A stretch of DNA of 64,000 nt. Origin: Panopea generosa (Eukaryota; Mollusca; Bivalvia; Adapedonta; Hiatellidae). The stretch lies in NCBI GenBank assembly GCA_029582155.1, contig CM055897.1:15738482-15802481 (forward strand), written 5' to 3'. A program made the position numbers and the translations under genes. The notes under the pieces were generated by a model, which was not told where the DNA came from, made no database searches, and saw only the letters and a program-made list of their open reading frames with translations. Position 1 is the first letter of the stretch; each line of letters opens with the position of its first letter. Below, piece after piece: positions 42,050 through 54,427 of this stretch.

Positions 42050-45000
42050 AGAGGACTTTTTTTATAAATTTAAAATTCTAAATTTTCATATTATGTAACA
42101 ATACTCAATACAAGTTCAATAAAGCTAAATGCATCCCCATATCTGAACTAGTTCTGAAATAAAATAAGTTTTAGTGACACATGGTTTCAGTCAAAATGCT
42201 GCCATTTCATGTAAAAAAGCAAGAATTCACTACCCTACAGTCTAAATTTCATGATAACTTGACCAATTGTATCTAAAAAGGTCTGAAACTTTCACAACTA
42301 CATGGTAAAATGAAAAGGTGTCTGAAAATGGGAAGAAAAACAGACATCTTGATTACAAAAAAAATGATATTGTGGAACAAAACTTATTAAACTTAACATA
42401 TTTTAGATAAAATTTCAATATCAGAATGATATGGCAGCAGCACAAGCAAACAATTCAAGCTATTTTCATGCTAAAGTACTCCATTACCCTGTCTACACAT
42501 CAATTCCAATATAAGAAGGGCAACACAGGCTCAATAGATAATGCATACATGACATTCAATGTAAAATTCTGCATATCTATAGCATTTTCTATAAAAATGG
42601 AGTACAAGCAAAAACTTCGCCAAATTCAATGATTCGACGCAGAATTTAATGCGACGACAACCGAAAACAACCGAAGTTAACCGTAAACTGGCCACTTGGC
42701 AAGATTGCAACCACTGCCTTTTCATAATTAAACAATAAAAATTAGTACAAACTCCCAGTCCACTGTAAATATGCAATTTATTTCATTTTGCAAACAATTC
42801 TATTTTTGTATTCAGAAATAAGTGGGTTGGGTAATAAATTAATGTAAATATCAGCTTAAAATTCACAATCTGAGCAATAAGCATGCCCACTGGAATTCAG
42901 TGTGATCTTGCAGATACTTCAACCTGAATTAAGGGTTGGTTGTTCTACAGAAACATGGCAAAACCACACATGATGGAGAGAGTGTCACAAATGGGATCTG
43001 TCTATGAGGACAGGTGTTCATGAAATATGAGACTGGACACTGCTCATAAACCTAAACTTAGGGCAAGGAAACACCAAAATGACCATCTACAGAGTAAACC
43101 AGCATTCTGCCATGCATTAGACATGATGTATCTCTCTTTTTGTTTCCACATTTAACAGAATACTAAATCATACATGGATAACATGAATATCAAGAAATTG
43201 ACATATACAAAGTTTGGTCAATGTGTGTAATCTCTATCATAAATGCATGGGAAAAAAATGCAAATCTGCACCATCAGTTATATTGAAATGTTTAAAAACT
43301 CAGATTGTGTTCAACTATTCATAACATGTCCAAATTATAGTTTAATACCTTCTATTTAAAGAAATCAGCATTCCTCAATACTGCAACATGCAGATCTGCC
43401 AGTTTCTGTTAAGAGGACTTTTTTTTAAATTTAAGATTCTAAATTTTCATATTATGTAACAATACTCAATACAAGTTCAATAAAGCTAAATGCATCCCCA
43501 TATCTGAACTAGTTCTGAAATAAAATAAGTTTTAGTGACACATGGTTTCAGTCAAAATGCTGCCATTTCATGTAAAAAAGCAAGAATTCACTACCCTACA
43601 GTCTAAATTTCATGATAACTTGACCAATTGTATCTAAAAAGGTCTGAAACTTTCACAACTACATGGTAAAATGAAAAGGTGTCTGAAAATGGGAAGAAAA
43701 ACAGACATCTTGATTACAAAAAAAATGATATTGTGGAACAAAACTTATTAAACTTAACATATTTTAGATAAAATTTCAATATCAGAATGATATGGCAGCA
43801 GCACAAGCAAACAATTCAAGCTATTTTCATGCTAAAGTACTCCATTACCCTGTCTACATATCAATTCCAATATAAGAAGGGCAACACAGGCTCAATAGAT
43901 AATGCATACATGACATTCAATGTAAAATTCTGCATATCTATAGCATTTTCTATAAAAATGGAGTACAAGCAAAAACTTCGCCAAATTCAATGATTCGACG
44001 CAGAATTTAATGCGATGACAACCGAAAACAACTTAAGTTAACCGTAAACTGGCCGCTTGGCAAGATTGCAACTACTGCCTTTTCATAATTAAACAATAAA
44101 AATTAGTACAAACTCCCAGTCCACTGTAAATATGCAATTTATTTCATTTTGCAAACAATTCTATTTTTGTATTCAGAAATAAGTGGGTTGGGTAATAAAT
44201 TAATGTAAATATCAGCTTAAAATTCACAATCTGAGCAATAAGCATGCCCACTGGAATTCAGTGTGATCTTGCAGATACTTCAACCTGAATTAAGGGTTGG
44301 TTGTTCTACAGAAACATGGCAAAACCACACATGATGGAGAGAGTGTCACAAATGGGATCTGTCTATGAGGACAGGTGTTCATGAAATATGAGACTGGACA
44401 CTGCTCATAAACCTAAACTTAGGGCAAGGAAACACCAAAATGACCATCTACAGAGTAAACCAGCATTCTGCCATGCATTAGACATGATGTATCTCTCTTT
44501 TTGTTTCCACATTTAACAGAATACTAAATCATACATGGATAACATGAATATCAAGAAATTGACATATACAAAGTTTGGTCAATGTGTGTAATCTCTATCA
44601 TAAATGCATGGGAAAAAAATGCAAATCTGCACCATCAGTTATATTGAAATGTTTAAAAACTCAGATTGTGTTCAACTATTCATAACATGTCCAAATTATA
44701 GTTTAATACCTTCTATTTAAAGAAATCAGCATTCCTCAATACTGCAACATGCAGATCTGCCAGTTTCTGTTAAGAGGACTTTTTTTTAAATTTAAGATTC
44801 TAAATTTTCATATTATGTAACAATACTCAATACAAGTTCAATAAAGCTAAATGCATCCCCATATCTGAACTAGTTCTGAAATAAAATAAGTTTTAGTGAC
44901 ACATGGTTTCAGTCAAAATGCTGCCATTTCATGTAAAAAAGCAAGAATTCACTACCCTACAGTCTAAATTTCATGATAACTTGACCAATTGTATCTAAAA

Positions 45001-48000
45001 AGGTCTGAAACTTTCACAACTACATGGTAAAATGAAAAGGTGTCTGAAAATGGGAAGAAAAACAGACATCTTGATTACAAAAAAAATGATATTGTGGAAC
45101 AAAACTTATTAAACTTAACATATTTTAGATAAAATTTCAATATCAGAATGATATGGCAGCAGCACAAGCAAACAATTCAAGCTATTTTCATGCTAAAGTA
45201 CTCCATTACCCTGTCTACATATCAATTCCAATATAAGAAGGGCAACACAGGCTCAATAGATAATGCATACATGACATTCAATGTAAAATTCTGCATATCT
45301 ATAGCATTTTCTATAAAAATGGAGTACAAGCAAAAACTTCACCAAATTCAATGATTCGACGCAGAATTTAATGCGATGACAACCGAAAACAACTTAAGTT
45401 AACCGTAAACTGGCCGCTTGGCAAGATTGCAACTACTGCCTTTTCATAATTAAACAATAAAAATTAGTACAAACTCCCAGTCCACTGTAAATATGCAATT
45501 TATTTCATTTTGCAAACAATTCTATTTTTGTATTCAGAAATAAGTGGGTTGGGTAATAAATTAATGTAAATATCAGCTTAAAATTCACAATCTGAGCAAT
45601 AAGCATGCCCACTGGAATTCAGTGTGATCTTGCAGATACTTCAACCTGAATTAAGGGTTGGTTGTTCTACAGAAACATGGCAAAACCACACATGATGGAG
45701 AGAGTGTCACAAATGGGATCTGTCTATGAGGACAGGTGTTCATGAAATATGAGACTGGACACTGCTCATAAACCTAAACTTAGGGCAAGGAAACACCAAA
45801 ATGACCATCTACAGAGTAAACCAGCATTCTGCCATGCATTAGACATGATGTATCTCTCTTTTTGTTTCCACATTTAACAGAATACTAAATCATACATGGA
45901 TAACATGAATATCAAGAAATTGACATATACAAAGTTTGGTCAATGTGTGTAATCTCTATCATAAATGCATGGGAAAAAAATGCAAATCTGCACCATCAGT
46001 TATATTGAAATGTTTAAAAACTCAGATTGTGTTCAACTATTCATAACATGTCCAAATTATAGTTTAATACCGTCTATTTAAAGAAATCAGCATTCCTCAA
46101 CACTGCAACATGCAGATCTGCCAGTTTCTGTTAAGAGGACTTTTTTTTTAAATCTAAGATTCTAAATTTTCATATTATGTAACAATACTCAATACAAGTT
46201 CAATAAAGCTAAATGCATCCCCATATCTGAACTAGTTCTGAAATAAAATAAGTTTTAGTGACACATGGTTTCAGTCAAAATGCTGCCATTTCATGTAAAA
46301 AAGCAAGAATTCACTACCCTACAGTCTAAATTTCATGATAACTTGACCAATTGTATCTAAAAAGGTCTGAAACTTTCACAACTACATGGTAAAATGAAAA
46401 GGTGTCTGAAAATGGGAAGAAAAACAGACATCTTGATTACAAAAAAAATGATATTGTGGAACAAAACTTATTAAACTTAACATATTTTAGATAAAATTTC
46501 AATATCAGAATGATATGGCAGCAGCACAAGCAAACAATTCAAGCTATTTTCATGCTAAAGTACTCCATTACCCTGTCTACACATCAATTCCAATATAAGA
46601 AGGGCAACACAGGCTCAATAGATAATGCATACATGACATTCAATGTAAAATTCTGCATATCTATAGCATTTTCTATAAAAATGGAGTACAAGCAAAAACT
46701 TCGCCAAATTCAATGATTAGACGCAGAATTTAATGCGACGACAACCGAAAACAACTTAAGTTAACCGTAAACTGGCCACTTGGCAAGATTGCAACTACTG
46801 CCTTTTCATAATTAAACAATAAAAATTAGTACAAACTCCCAGTCCACTGTAAATATGCAATTTATTTCATTTTGCAAACAATTCTATTTTTGTATTCAGA
46901 AATAAGTGGGTGGGGTAATAAATTAATGTAAATATCAGCTTAAAATTCACAATCTGAGCAATAAGCATGCCCACTGGAATTCAGTGTGATCTTGCAGATA
47001 CTTCAACCTGAATTAAGGGTTGGTTGTTTTACAGAAACATGGCAAAACCACACATGATGGAGAGAGTGTCACAAATGGGATCTGTCTATGAGGACAGGTG
47101 TTCATGAAATATGAGACTGGACACTGCCCATAAACCTAAACTTAGGGCAAGGAAACACCAAAATGACCATCTACAGAGTAAACCAGCATTCTGCCATGCA
47201 TTAGACATGATGTATCTCTCTTTTTGTTTCCACATTTAACAGAATACTAAATCATACATGGATAACATGAATATCAAGAAATTGACATATACAAAGTTTG
47301 GTCAATGTGTGTAATCTCTATCATAAATGCATGGGAAAAAATGCAAATCTGCACCATCAGTTATATTGAAATGTTTAAAAACTCAGATTGTGTTCAACTA
47401 TTCATAACATGATATTGTGGAACAAAACTTATTAAACTTAACATATTTTAGATAAAATTTCAATATCAGAATGATATGGCAGCAGCACAAGCAAACAATT
47501 CAAGCTATTTTCATGCTAAAGTACTCCATTACCCTGTCTACACATCAATTCCAATATAAGAAGGGCAACACAGGCTCAATAGATAATGCATACATGACAT
47601 TCAATGTAAAATTCTGCATATCTATAGCATTTTCTATAAAAATGGAGTACAAGCAAAAACTTCGCCAAATTCAATGATTCGACGCAGAATTTAATGCGAC
47701 GACAACCGAAAACAACCGAAGTTAACCGTAAACTGGCCGCTTGGCAAGATTGCAACTACTGCCTTTTCATAATAAAACAATAAAAATTAGTACAAACTCC
47801 CAGTCCACTGTAAATATGCAATTTATTTCATTTTGCAAACAACTCTATTTTTGTATTCAGAAATAAGTGGGTGGGGTAATAAATTAATGTAAATATCAGC
47901 TTAAAATTCACAATCTGAGCAATAAGCATGCCCACTGGAATTCAGTGTGATCTTGCAGATACTTCAACCTGAATTAAGGGTTGGTAGTTCTACAGAAATA

Positions 48001-48453
48001 TGGCAAAACCACACATGATGGAGAGAGTGTCACAAATGGGATCTGTCTATGAGGACAGGTGTTCATGAAATATGAGACTGGACACTGCTCATAAACCTAA
48101 ACTTAGGGCAAGGAAACACCAAAATGACCATCTACAGAGTAAACCAGCATTCTGTCATGTATTAGACATGATGTATCTCTCTTTTTGTTTCCACATTTAA
48201 CAGAATACTAAATCGTACATGGATAACATGAATATCAAGAAATTGACATATACAAAGTTTGGTCAATGTGTGTAATCTCTATCATAAATGCATGGGAAAA
48301 AAATGCAAATCTGCACCATCAGTTATATTGAAATGTTTAAAAACTCAGATTGTGTTCAACTATTCATAACATGTCCAAATTATAGTTTAATACCTTCTAT
48401 TTAAAGAAATCAGCATTCCTCAACACTGCAACATGCAGATCTGCCAGTTTCTG
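42050..48453. repeat. Satellite array of ~1361-bp units (4.7 copies)
   Basis: Units start at about 42050, 43411, 44772, 46134 and 47407. Each begins 'gaggacttttttt' and ends 'gccagtttctgttaa'. Neighbouring units are about 98-99% identical by eye, so amplification is recent. The fourth unit is cut at about 47408 and joins the fifth unit inside its first third at the shared word 'acatg', removing about 400 bp. A 68-codon open frame repeated in each unit has no motif and I do not regard it as a gene. Confidence 0.95.
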
Positions 48454-48460
48454 TGAAGAA

Positions 48461-48590
48461 GCGATGCCACGACAGCACGATGACGATGACGCGATAGTAC
48501 ATCGCGTCATCGTCATCGTGCCATCGCACCACCACCATCGTGCTATCGTACTATCGTGCCATCACCATCGTTCTCCTTCTTTTTCTCCTT
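48461..48590. repeat. ACGATG-type inverted repeat (hairpin)
   Basis: 'gatgacgatgacgcgat' is followed after a short centre by 'atcgcgtcatcgtcatcgtg'. It closes the satellite on its right side, as the array at 41455 does on its left. Confidence 0.85.
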
Positions 48591-48662
48591 CTTCTTCTTC
48601 TATAACTAGAAATGGAAAATCAAGGGGAACGCTTACTCGTGTACTTTATTTTAAAACGACAA

Positions 48663-48663
<1 letters not shown>

Positions 48664-48709
<46 letters not shown>
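48664..48709. repeat. (TA)n microsatellite
   Basis: About 21 TA pairs. Confidence 0.95.
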
Positions 48710-48711
<2 letters not shown>

Positions 48712-48834
48712 ATATAATTAATGTATCTAAATGAATTCCAGAGTTTTCGTAGTGAATTACTTAATAAAATATCCATATTGAAATAGTGATATGATTATAA
48801 ATGATGTTGCTGCTGTTTCCTGTCATAATATAAA

Positions 48835-48950
48835 CCGATGTGGTGGTCTAGTTGTCTAGAAGGTCTTGGGTTCGGCATGATACCCAACATGTGCCAGCAC
48901 TGAACAGTTGTTGAAAATGGCAATAAACACCCAACAATACAATGCAATGT
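48835..48950 (+). mobile_element. Short tRNA-like SINE fragment
   Basis: 'tggtggtctagttgtctaga' resembles an A box and 'cttgggttcggcatg' a degenerate B box; the end 'ggcaataaacacccaacaat' resembles the 3' end of the Ala-type SINE. Confidence 0.4.
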
Positions 48951-49011
48951 ATACATGTATTCAAATATCACTTGAACACAGAACTTGTTCACTCTTCTCT
49001 TACCATTTAAT

Positions 49012-49570
49012 TGTTGAGTTGAGTATTAAGCGTAATTATTATGCCATCGAGAGCTAACAGGCGATCAGAGGGTCGTGGATTTGATCCTCCGCCACGGTTA
49101 TGTGTGGGACGGACACTATATCCGTATATGCTTAGTACTGTTTCTACCCAGGAATACACCGAACGTGATTTGTTATAATAACTTGTGTCACAATCAAAGT
49201 GAAATAAATACATTTTAGGTAGTTTTAACAGACGATCAGTTAAACTCATTTGCGCAACTAACTGATATCTTTCCCGTTTGAAACGGTTTAAGAAATAATC
49301 AATTTGGACGACTTGTCTTTTGATGGGACGAGTTGTCTTTAAATAGGGGACAAATTGTCTCGAAACTTGTCTCAAAATGTGGGACGAGTTTACTTAGGGG
49401 CGACTTGTCCATAACTCTTTTGAAACAGTGGTGAGAGACGAATGACAATGAGACTGATAGTCGTTTATCAGTTGTCACGGAAAATGTGTTGTATATTACT
49501 GGCGGGTATTCAAACGCATGGCACCTGAATTGACAGTCAGACATGCTACCAACTGATCGAACAGGGCCCG
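49012..49570 (-). mobile_element. SINE family B interrupted by another SINE
   Basis: Minus-strand family B copy: head at 49570-49500 ('gcgggccctgttcgatcag'), tail at about 49020-49060. It is split by the insertion at 49069-49225. The head shows more substitutions than the 27-kb copy. Confidence 0.75.
49069..49225 (+). mobile_element. Family C SINE nested in a family B SINE
   Basis: 5'-truncated plus-strand SINE with a tRNA 3' half ('gggtcgtggatttgatcctc'), the body words 'atgcttagtactg' and 'ttctacccaggaat', and an A-rich end 'gtgaaataaataca'. It is flanked by 'taacaggcgatcag' (49055-49068) and 'taacagacgatcag' (49226-49239), a 14-bp target duplication with one change. Confidence 0.75.
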
Positions 49571-49990
49571 CTTTTACCATTTATGACCAATCCACTTCAG
49601 TGCTCACTACATGAAATTAAAATATTATTTTACATGAAGCAAAGATTTACTTTTTATTTACTACACTTATGAGTTAAGTTTGATAATATGTGGATATCAT
49701 TATGGGGTCTAATGTCATTTTCAACACATAACATAATCATCAATGGTATATCCAATGGTACTGTTGGAGGAATGTATCAGAATAAATCTGAGTAGAAACA
49801 CCGTTCTTCTACAAGACATTGTGGTCATTGGACGGCAGTGCCTTGGATCATTCGACCAAGGAGGACCCAATTTATTGATAAAATAGTGGACATTGGAATA
49901 ATAACGTCCCATTAAATTGAACTAAAAAGATCATTGAAACTATAATGATAAAGTTTGTTTATACTATTCTTTGTAAATGGGATAGATGCT
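49571..49990. other. No gene; a SINE-tail fragment may be present
   Basis: 'atctgagtagaaacaccg' at 49788 matches the SINE-tail family seen at 3302 and 52275. Otherwise featureless. Confidence 0.4.
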
Positions 49991-49999
49991 TTCTAACTG

Positions 50000-50170
50000 T
50001 CGAGTAAGCAAACCGAGTATCGAGTAAGGACAGTCGAGTTAGGAGATCGAATGTCGAGTAAGAAAATCAAATGTCGAGTAAGAAAGTCGAGTGTCAAATA
50101 GGACAATATCGAAAGACGAGTAAAAAAGTCGATTGTCAAGTAACAAAGTCAAGTGTCGAGCAAGAAAGTC
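50000..50170. repeat. GTCGAGTAAG-type short tandem repeat
   Basis: About ten imperfect 'gtcgagtaagaaa' units of 14-17 bp. A second, smaller cluster of the same word lies at 50765-50845. Confidence 0.85.
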
Positions 50171-51525
50171 AAAATACTTATATATATGTAAAGTTTATTG
50201 GTCTAATGATTATTTAAATCAGCATGATCACAAGTCATTATGAAAATAAACTATTCAAAAAGGTCAAATATTTAAAAAAAAAAGTTTTATAAAAAAAATG
50301 ATGTTTTACTGCTTTTTATTACAAAAACAATACTTAGCAGTAAATTAAACTATTTTATATAAAGAGACACTGATAAGCAATGAATGTTATACCCATGATA
50401 GGGTAACAAGACAGAGACGGCAGAGACAGAGACAGAGACAGAGACCTAATATATCCGTTAAATTGGCCAGAGTTTGTTTACAAAACAAATTCTCTGCTGT
50501 TGGTATAACCCATAATAATTCAAAGAGTTTTTCATCTACATGACATTAATTTAAAAACAAAATAAATATTGTTTAATGTGAGGTAGATTTTTTGTTGAAA
50601 ACCATGAACGTTTCTTCCTTATTTTGAACCCACATAACAGTTTTGAATGACAGAGAAAACTGCAGACTTCTCCTACAAAAAAGTAAGGTATGTGAAACAA
50701 GTGTTTCTTTAATATGTTCAGTTGGAATTTAAATGGGAGGTCTAACTGTTGGGTTTAAAAAATTAGTGTCGAGTTGAAAGTCAAATGCTGAGTGTCATGT
50801 AAGAAAATCGAGTGTTGATTAACAAAGTCGAGTGTCGAGTCAGAATATAGAAATCCATCATGAGAATTCTTGTATAATAGAAAAATCTCACCCTCTGGGT
50901 GACAAGACTCTGCCAAATCCCCTACACCAATTTTGACCCACAGATCACGTAAAGCGCATTGACTGAAATATGAGGATGTATTTCCGCAAGAATTACAATA
51001 TACAAAACACAGAAATTTTGCTAAGTGTAAAGGCAATAAAACTGCATTGAATTAAGTATGTCACCCGAAAACTGTGGAAGTAAGTCACATGTAACAGTTG
51101 TTGATGGACCGACTGACCAACCAACCGCCAAACGGATGGGCGGACGAACGGACTGACGTTCTTACGAGAGTGATGTTATGAGGTTAGGTCTTTATCTCTT
51201 ATAAAAACATATTTTTATTTCATAAAACAATACAAAACCTCGTTTCTTCCTAATCCAAATGTCACAAACCTTGATATCTAGTCCTATTGTTACTAATAAG
51301 AAATGAAAATTGGTAAAAAAGATAAAAGAAAAATGCGTTAAATAATGGAATTAACCCCACAATAGCATTCTGTACAGGTATGACATTGTGGGGGGTACTT
51401 TGCGTCAATCGTATACTTGTGTGGCTAAATTTTAGAAAATTTTAGCCACGTAAAAGAAAAAAAGCCAAATAAAAGCCGTTTTAAGTGGCAACTGGCAACG
51501 CAACCCACAACTGCCGCTCCAGACG
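50171..51525. other. No gene seen
   Basis: AT-rich. Contains a (GAGACA)n stretch at 50412-50442 and a near-palindrome at 51421-51449 ('gtggctaaat' against 'tttagccac'). Confidence 0.45.
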
Positions 51526-51570
51526 TACGGACGGACGGACGGACGGAGGGAAGAAGGGACGGACGGACAA
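51526..51570. repeat. (GGAC)n microsatellite
   Basis: Repeated 'cggacggacggacgg' with minor interruptions, of the type common at the ends of molluscan repeat elements. Confidence 0.85.
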
Positions 51571-51669
51571 ACAGACAGTCATGTTAGTAAAGAGCAGAAC
51601 AGAGCATATCTTTATTTATTATAACTTGAACATGTTCAATTCATCGTTGTCATTAATATAATAGATAAA

Positions 51670-51700
51670 GTGAGAGAGAGAACTAGAGAGAGAAATAGAG

Positions 51701-51739
<39 letters not shown>

Positions 51740-51760
51740 GTGCGTGCGTGCGTGCGTATG
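51670..51760. repeat. (GA)n and (GCGT)n microsatellites
   Basis: A GA-rich tract of about 65 bp is followed by 'gcgtgcgtgcgtgcgt'. Confidence 0.9.
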
Positions 51761-52920
51761 TGTATGTGCCAAATTAGAGATGGTCGTGTAGCATGTGTCT
51801 ACTAATTCATATTTAAAGTGTATACCTTCACAATTTTCTACAGTGACCAAAATTTAACTTTGGTTAAATACTAATTTACAAACAAGAGTACTTTAATTGT
51901 AAGTAATATGATGTTGAATAGGGTATTTTGGTAATGAAACAAGATAGTGAATTACGTGACAAAATGTATTGTGATATACTATTTATTACGTGCATGGCAA
52001 CTTGAATCTGATTAGTGTTCATACTATGATGTCGCTTCAGTCCATATCTCCGCAAGTGACATTTCAACTAACGGTAACTGATGGAAAAAGAACAACAATG
52101 AAATGATGACAACAATGACTTTCCAGTGCAATTTGGTCGAGCTGTATTTTCTCTTCATGTTTTCAACTTATAAATGACAGAGCTTTACGTATCATTTTTT
52201 TAAATGGGATTTAACGCCATTTTCAGCACCTGATAAAGTATATATGACATATTAGGTTTTATTGGTGGCTGAAAACTGAGTAGAACTACCGTCCTTCCGT
52301 TAATAACCGGCAAACATTTTAACACAGAGGTTCTGGATCGAGCGGGGCTTTCTGGGTGTGTGTTATAGCCCGCATTTATATACAGCATATGCTTTTGTCG
52401 TGTAAACAATACATATTCAGTTGGATTCTTTTTAAAAATCGAACCCACAACCTCCAAGTCAAACATATTTAAAAAATATATATAACACGTTATGAAATGA
52501 TACGAATGAAAAGGAAAAGAAGGAAAACTCAACCCAAAATAGATGTAGTTGTATAAGTAAAAGTGTCAATTCTACACAACACTATGCCACGCATCGGTAT
52601 TATATACACCAACTATTTTATCATTTAAGATTTGTCTGTTGTTCAATTTTTGTAAATCTGTCGAAATTACTATAATCATAATGTGTACCTTCTCAATGAT
52701 TTGTCATTCACGTAATAACAGATTTGCACGCGTAAATAGCTCACTTTCAGTGATTATAATATAAAAAGAAAAAACACATGATTGTTTATCTGATATAAAT
52801 TCCCTTTTTAGTGCTCAGCAGCATTTTGTATTTCCGGGTGTGTTGAAAAGAACACACATTAACCCCGAATACTTGAATCCATGATGTATTCCATTATTTA
52901 CTTTTTTGCGCATGTCTTAC
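51761..52920. other. No gene; SINE-tail fragment at 52270-52345
   Basis: 'actgagtagaactaccgtcc' (52278) belongs to the dispersed SINE-tail family. The rest is AT-rich with no supported gene. Confidence 0.45.
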
Positions 52921-52924
52921 AGGA

Positions 52925-53275
52925 AGGCGATGCCACGATAACACGATGGCACGATGGTGATGGCACGATAGTACGATAGCACGATGGTGATGGTACGATG
53001 ACACGATGGTCATGGCACGATGACGATGACGCGATGACACGATGCCACGATGGTGATGGTACGATGACACGATGGTGATGACACGATGGCACGATTACGC
53101 GATGTAATATCGCGTCATCGTCATCGTGCTGTCGTAGCATCGCTTCATCACCATCGTGTCATCGTCATCGTGCTATCGTGTCATCACCATCGTGTCATCG
53201 TACCGTCACCATCGTGCTATCGTGTCATCACCATCGTGTCATCGTGCTATCGTGGCATAGCGTATGCTTGTTAAC
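52925..53275. repeat. ACGATG-type long hairpin at the right end of the 11.9-kb element
   Basis: A left arm of 'cacgatggtgatgg' words (52925-53100) is mirrored by a right arm of 'catcaccatcgtg' words (53112-53265) around the centre 'gcgatgtaatatcgc'. Arms of about 165 bp could fold into one imperfect hairpin. The right terminal repeat starts inside its right arm. Confidence 0.9.
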
Positions 53276-53311
53276 AAAGCGATAGCACGATGGCCCTTAC
53301 GGAACACCGTA
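53248..53311 (-). repeat. Right terminal inverted repeat of the 11.9-kb element
   Basis: Reads 'gcgtatgcttgttaacaaag' and ends 'acggaacaccgta', the reverse complement of the left end with about four differences. Confidence 0.75.
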
Positions 53312-53466
53312 TACAAGAGACGAACTTAACGGACAACATGATCGATAAATCTGTAGTAATATTGTTTGAGACTATTAAATCACAGTAAAAATATGCCGCA
53401 TGGTTATAACATTGTTACACTCCTTGTGCCGGGTTAGTCATGTGTTAAGTCGAAATGTCGTATTAA

Positions 53467-53578
53467 CCTTAGGTTTACAAAACAGAACATATATGGGAGT
53501 ACATGTATCCATATATAGTTTACCTAAGGTTTACAAAACAGAACATATATGGGAGTACATGTATCCATATATAGTTTA
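53467..53578. repeat. 56-bp perfect tandem duplication
   Basis: 'aggtttacaaaacagaacat' through 'ccatatatagttta' occurs twice at 53471 and 53527 without differences, so it is recent. Confidence 0.95.
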
Positions 53579-53829
53579 AGAATCGAAAAAATAAGGTTTA
53601 AACCAATACACACTCTAGTCTGATGTACACGACTTATGAAGTAGACGAAAATGTTTCATTAAATAAATGTTGTTTGTTTTTCAATACTTTTGATATCAAA
53701 ACAAAATATATTGGTAAACAGCACACATATAAACCGTATAAATTATGACGACATATACAACTCTGATGGAATGTGTAAGTTTTAAAAAAAAATCCCCGTT
53801 TTAATCACCAATTTAATAGTATACATTTC

Positions 53830-54175
53830 TAAACTTTACCTATATATGTGCATGATAACCATCCTATATCTCCAGTAACTGCATAATTTGGTGTGTATTT
53901 ACCCACATTAAAAAATACCTAGCCGCTCTATTCTGGACAGCATTTACGCAACTAAAGTTATGTGTACCCCAATCTCCCGCCACATACGCAATACTGGAAA
54001 ATCAAGATTATCATATAAGTTTGTAATTTTTCATTTGGAAAACCTCCAAAAGCTTTCGATTTTGCAGTAAGTAAACCTAACGCTCTATTTGCATGTCCCA
54101 GCACTGGCATGGTGGTATTACGAAATCTACTCGCTGTGTCTCTCAAGCATTTCAAAGCTTTACTAAATCCAGAAA
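53830..54175 (-). pseudogene. LINE reverse transcriptase fragment, inverted part
   Basis: Minus strand reads LKCLRDTASRF, ANRALGLLTAKSKAFGGFPN and, after a frameshift, VGKYTPNYAVTGDIGW. 'aNRALG.l.aK.Ka.GGfp' and 'vGKyTPn.av.GDmGW' are landmarks downstream of the LINE RT catalytic core. Frameshifts and stops make it dead. Confidence 0.75.
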
Positions 54176-54427
54176 AAATCTTTATTTGAAATTCCTTTCT
54201 TGTATAAAAAGTATCTTGCCCACTTTCGGTGCTCTAGTCAAAAGCAGAAAATAGAAACTGGTCACCGATATTGTACATATTTTTATATTCATGAAAATAT
54301 AAACATTCTAGAAGACGAAAATCATCAATTGTATTATTTTTATGTGTCCGATATGTGCGGATCTGAGACTACGCTTTTACAGTCTTGGTATTCCAGTGAA
54401 AACTATTTGGTCAGCTACTACAACTAA
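54176..54427 (+). pseudogene. LINE C-terminal fragment, sense part
   Basis: Plus strand reads YLAHFRCSSQKQKIETGHRY and EDENHQLYYFYVSDM, equivalent to the 'RlRCS.h.l.iE.GRY ... .E.H.ll.CP.Y' end of LINE ORF2 (compare RLRCSAHNLMIEEGRY at 37438). The usual cysteines are partly lost. It abuts the minus-strand fragment at 54175, tail to head. Confidence 0.65.

Larger units (their letters stand above)
41410..53311. mobile_element. Putative 11.9-kb non-autonomous element with terminal inverted repeats and 6-bp target duplication
   Basis: The left end (41410) reads TACGGTGTTCCGT and continues with 'gccatcgtgctatcgctttg' and 'aacaagcatacgc'. The right end (53311) is its reverse complement over at least 55 bp with about four differences. 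Immediately outside both ends is the same hexamer, 'tacaag' (41404-41409 and 53312-53317). Inside lie GATG-type arrays at both ends, one copy of the 470-bp element, the 1.36-kb satellite, SINEs and simple repeats, but no transposase that I can recognise. Two unrelated inverted copies of a small element with a chance hexamer match is the alternative; the ends occur nowhere else in the region, which favours a single insertion. Confidence 0.6.

Noticed and set aside
42426-47677. 68-codon frame repeated in each 1.36-kb unit
   Set aside because: Its conservation equals that of the whole unit, so it shows no sign of selection; no motif is seen.
53086-53274. Histidine/arginine-rich small protein
   Set aside because: It is the translation of GATG-type inverted repeats, found in both orientations.
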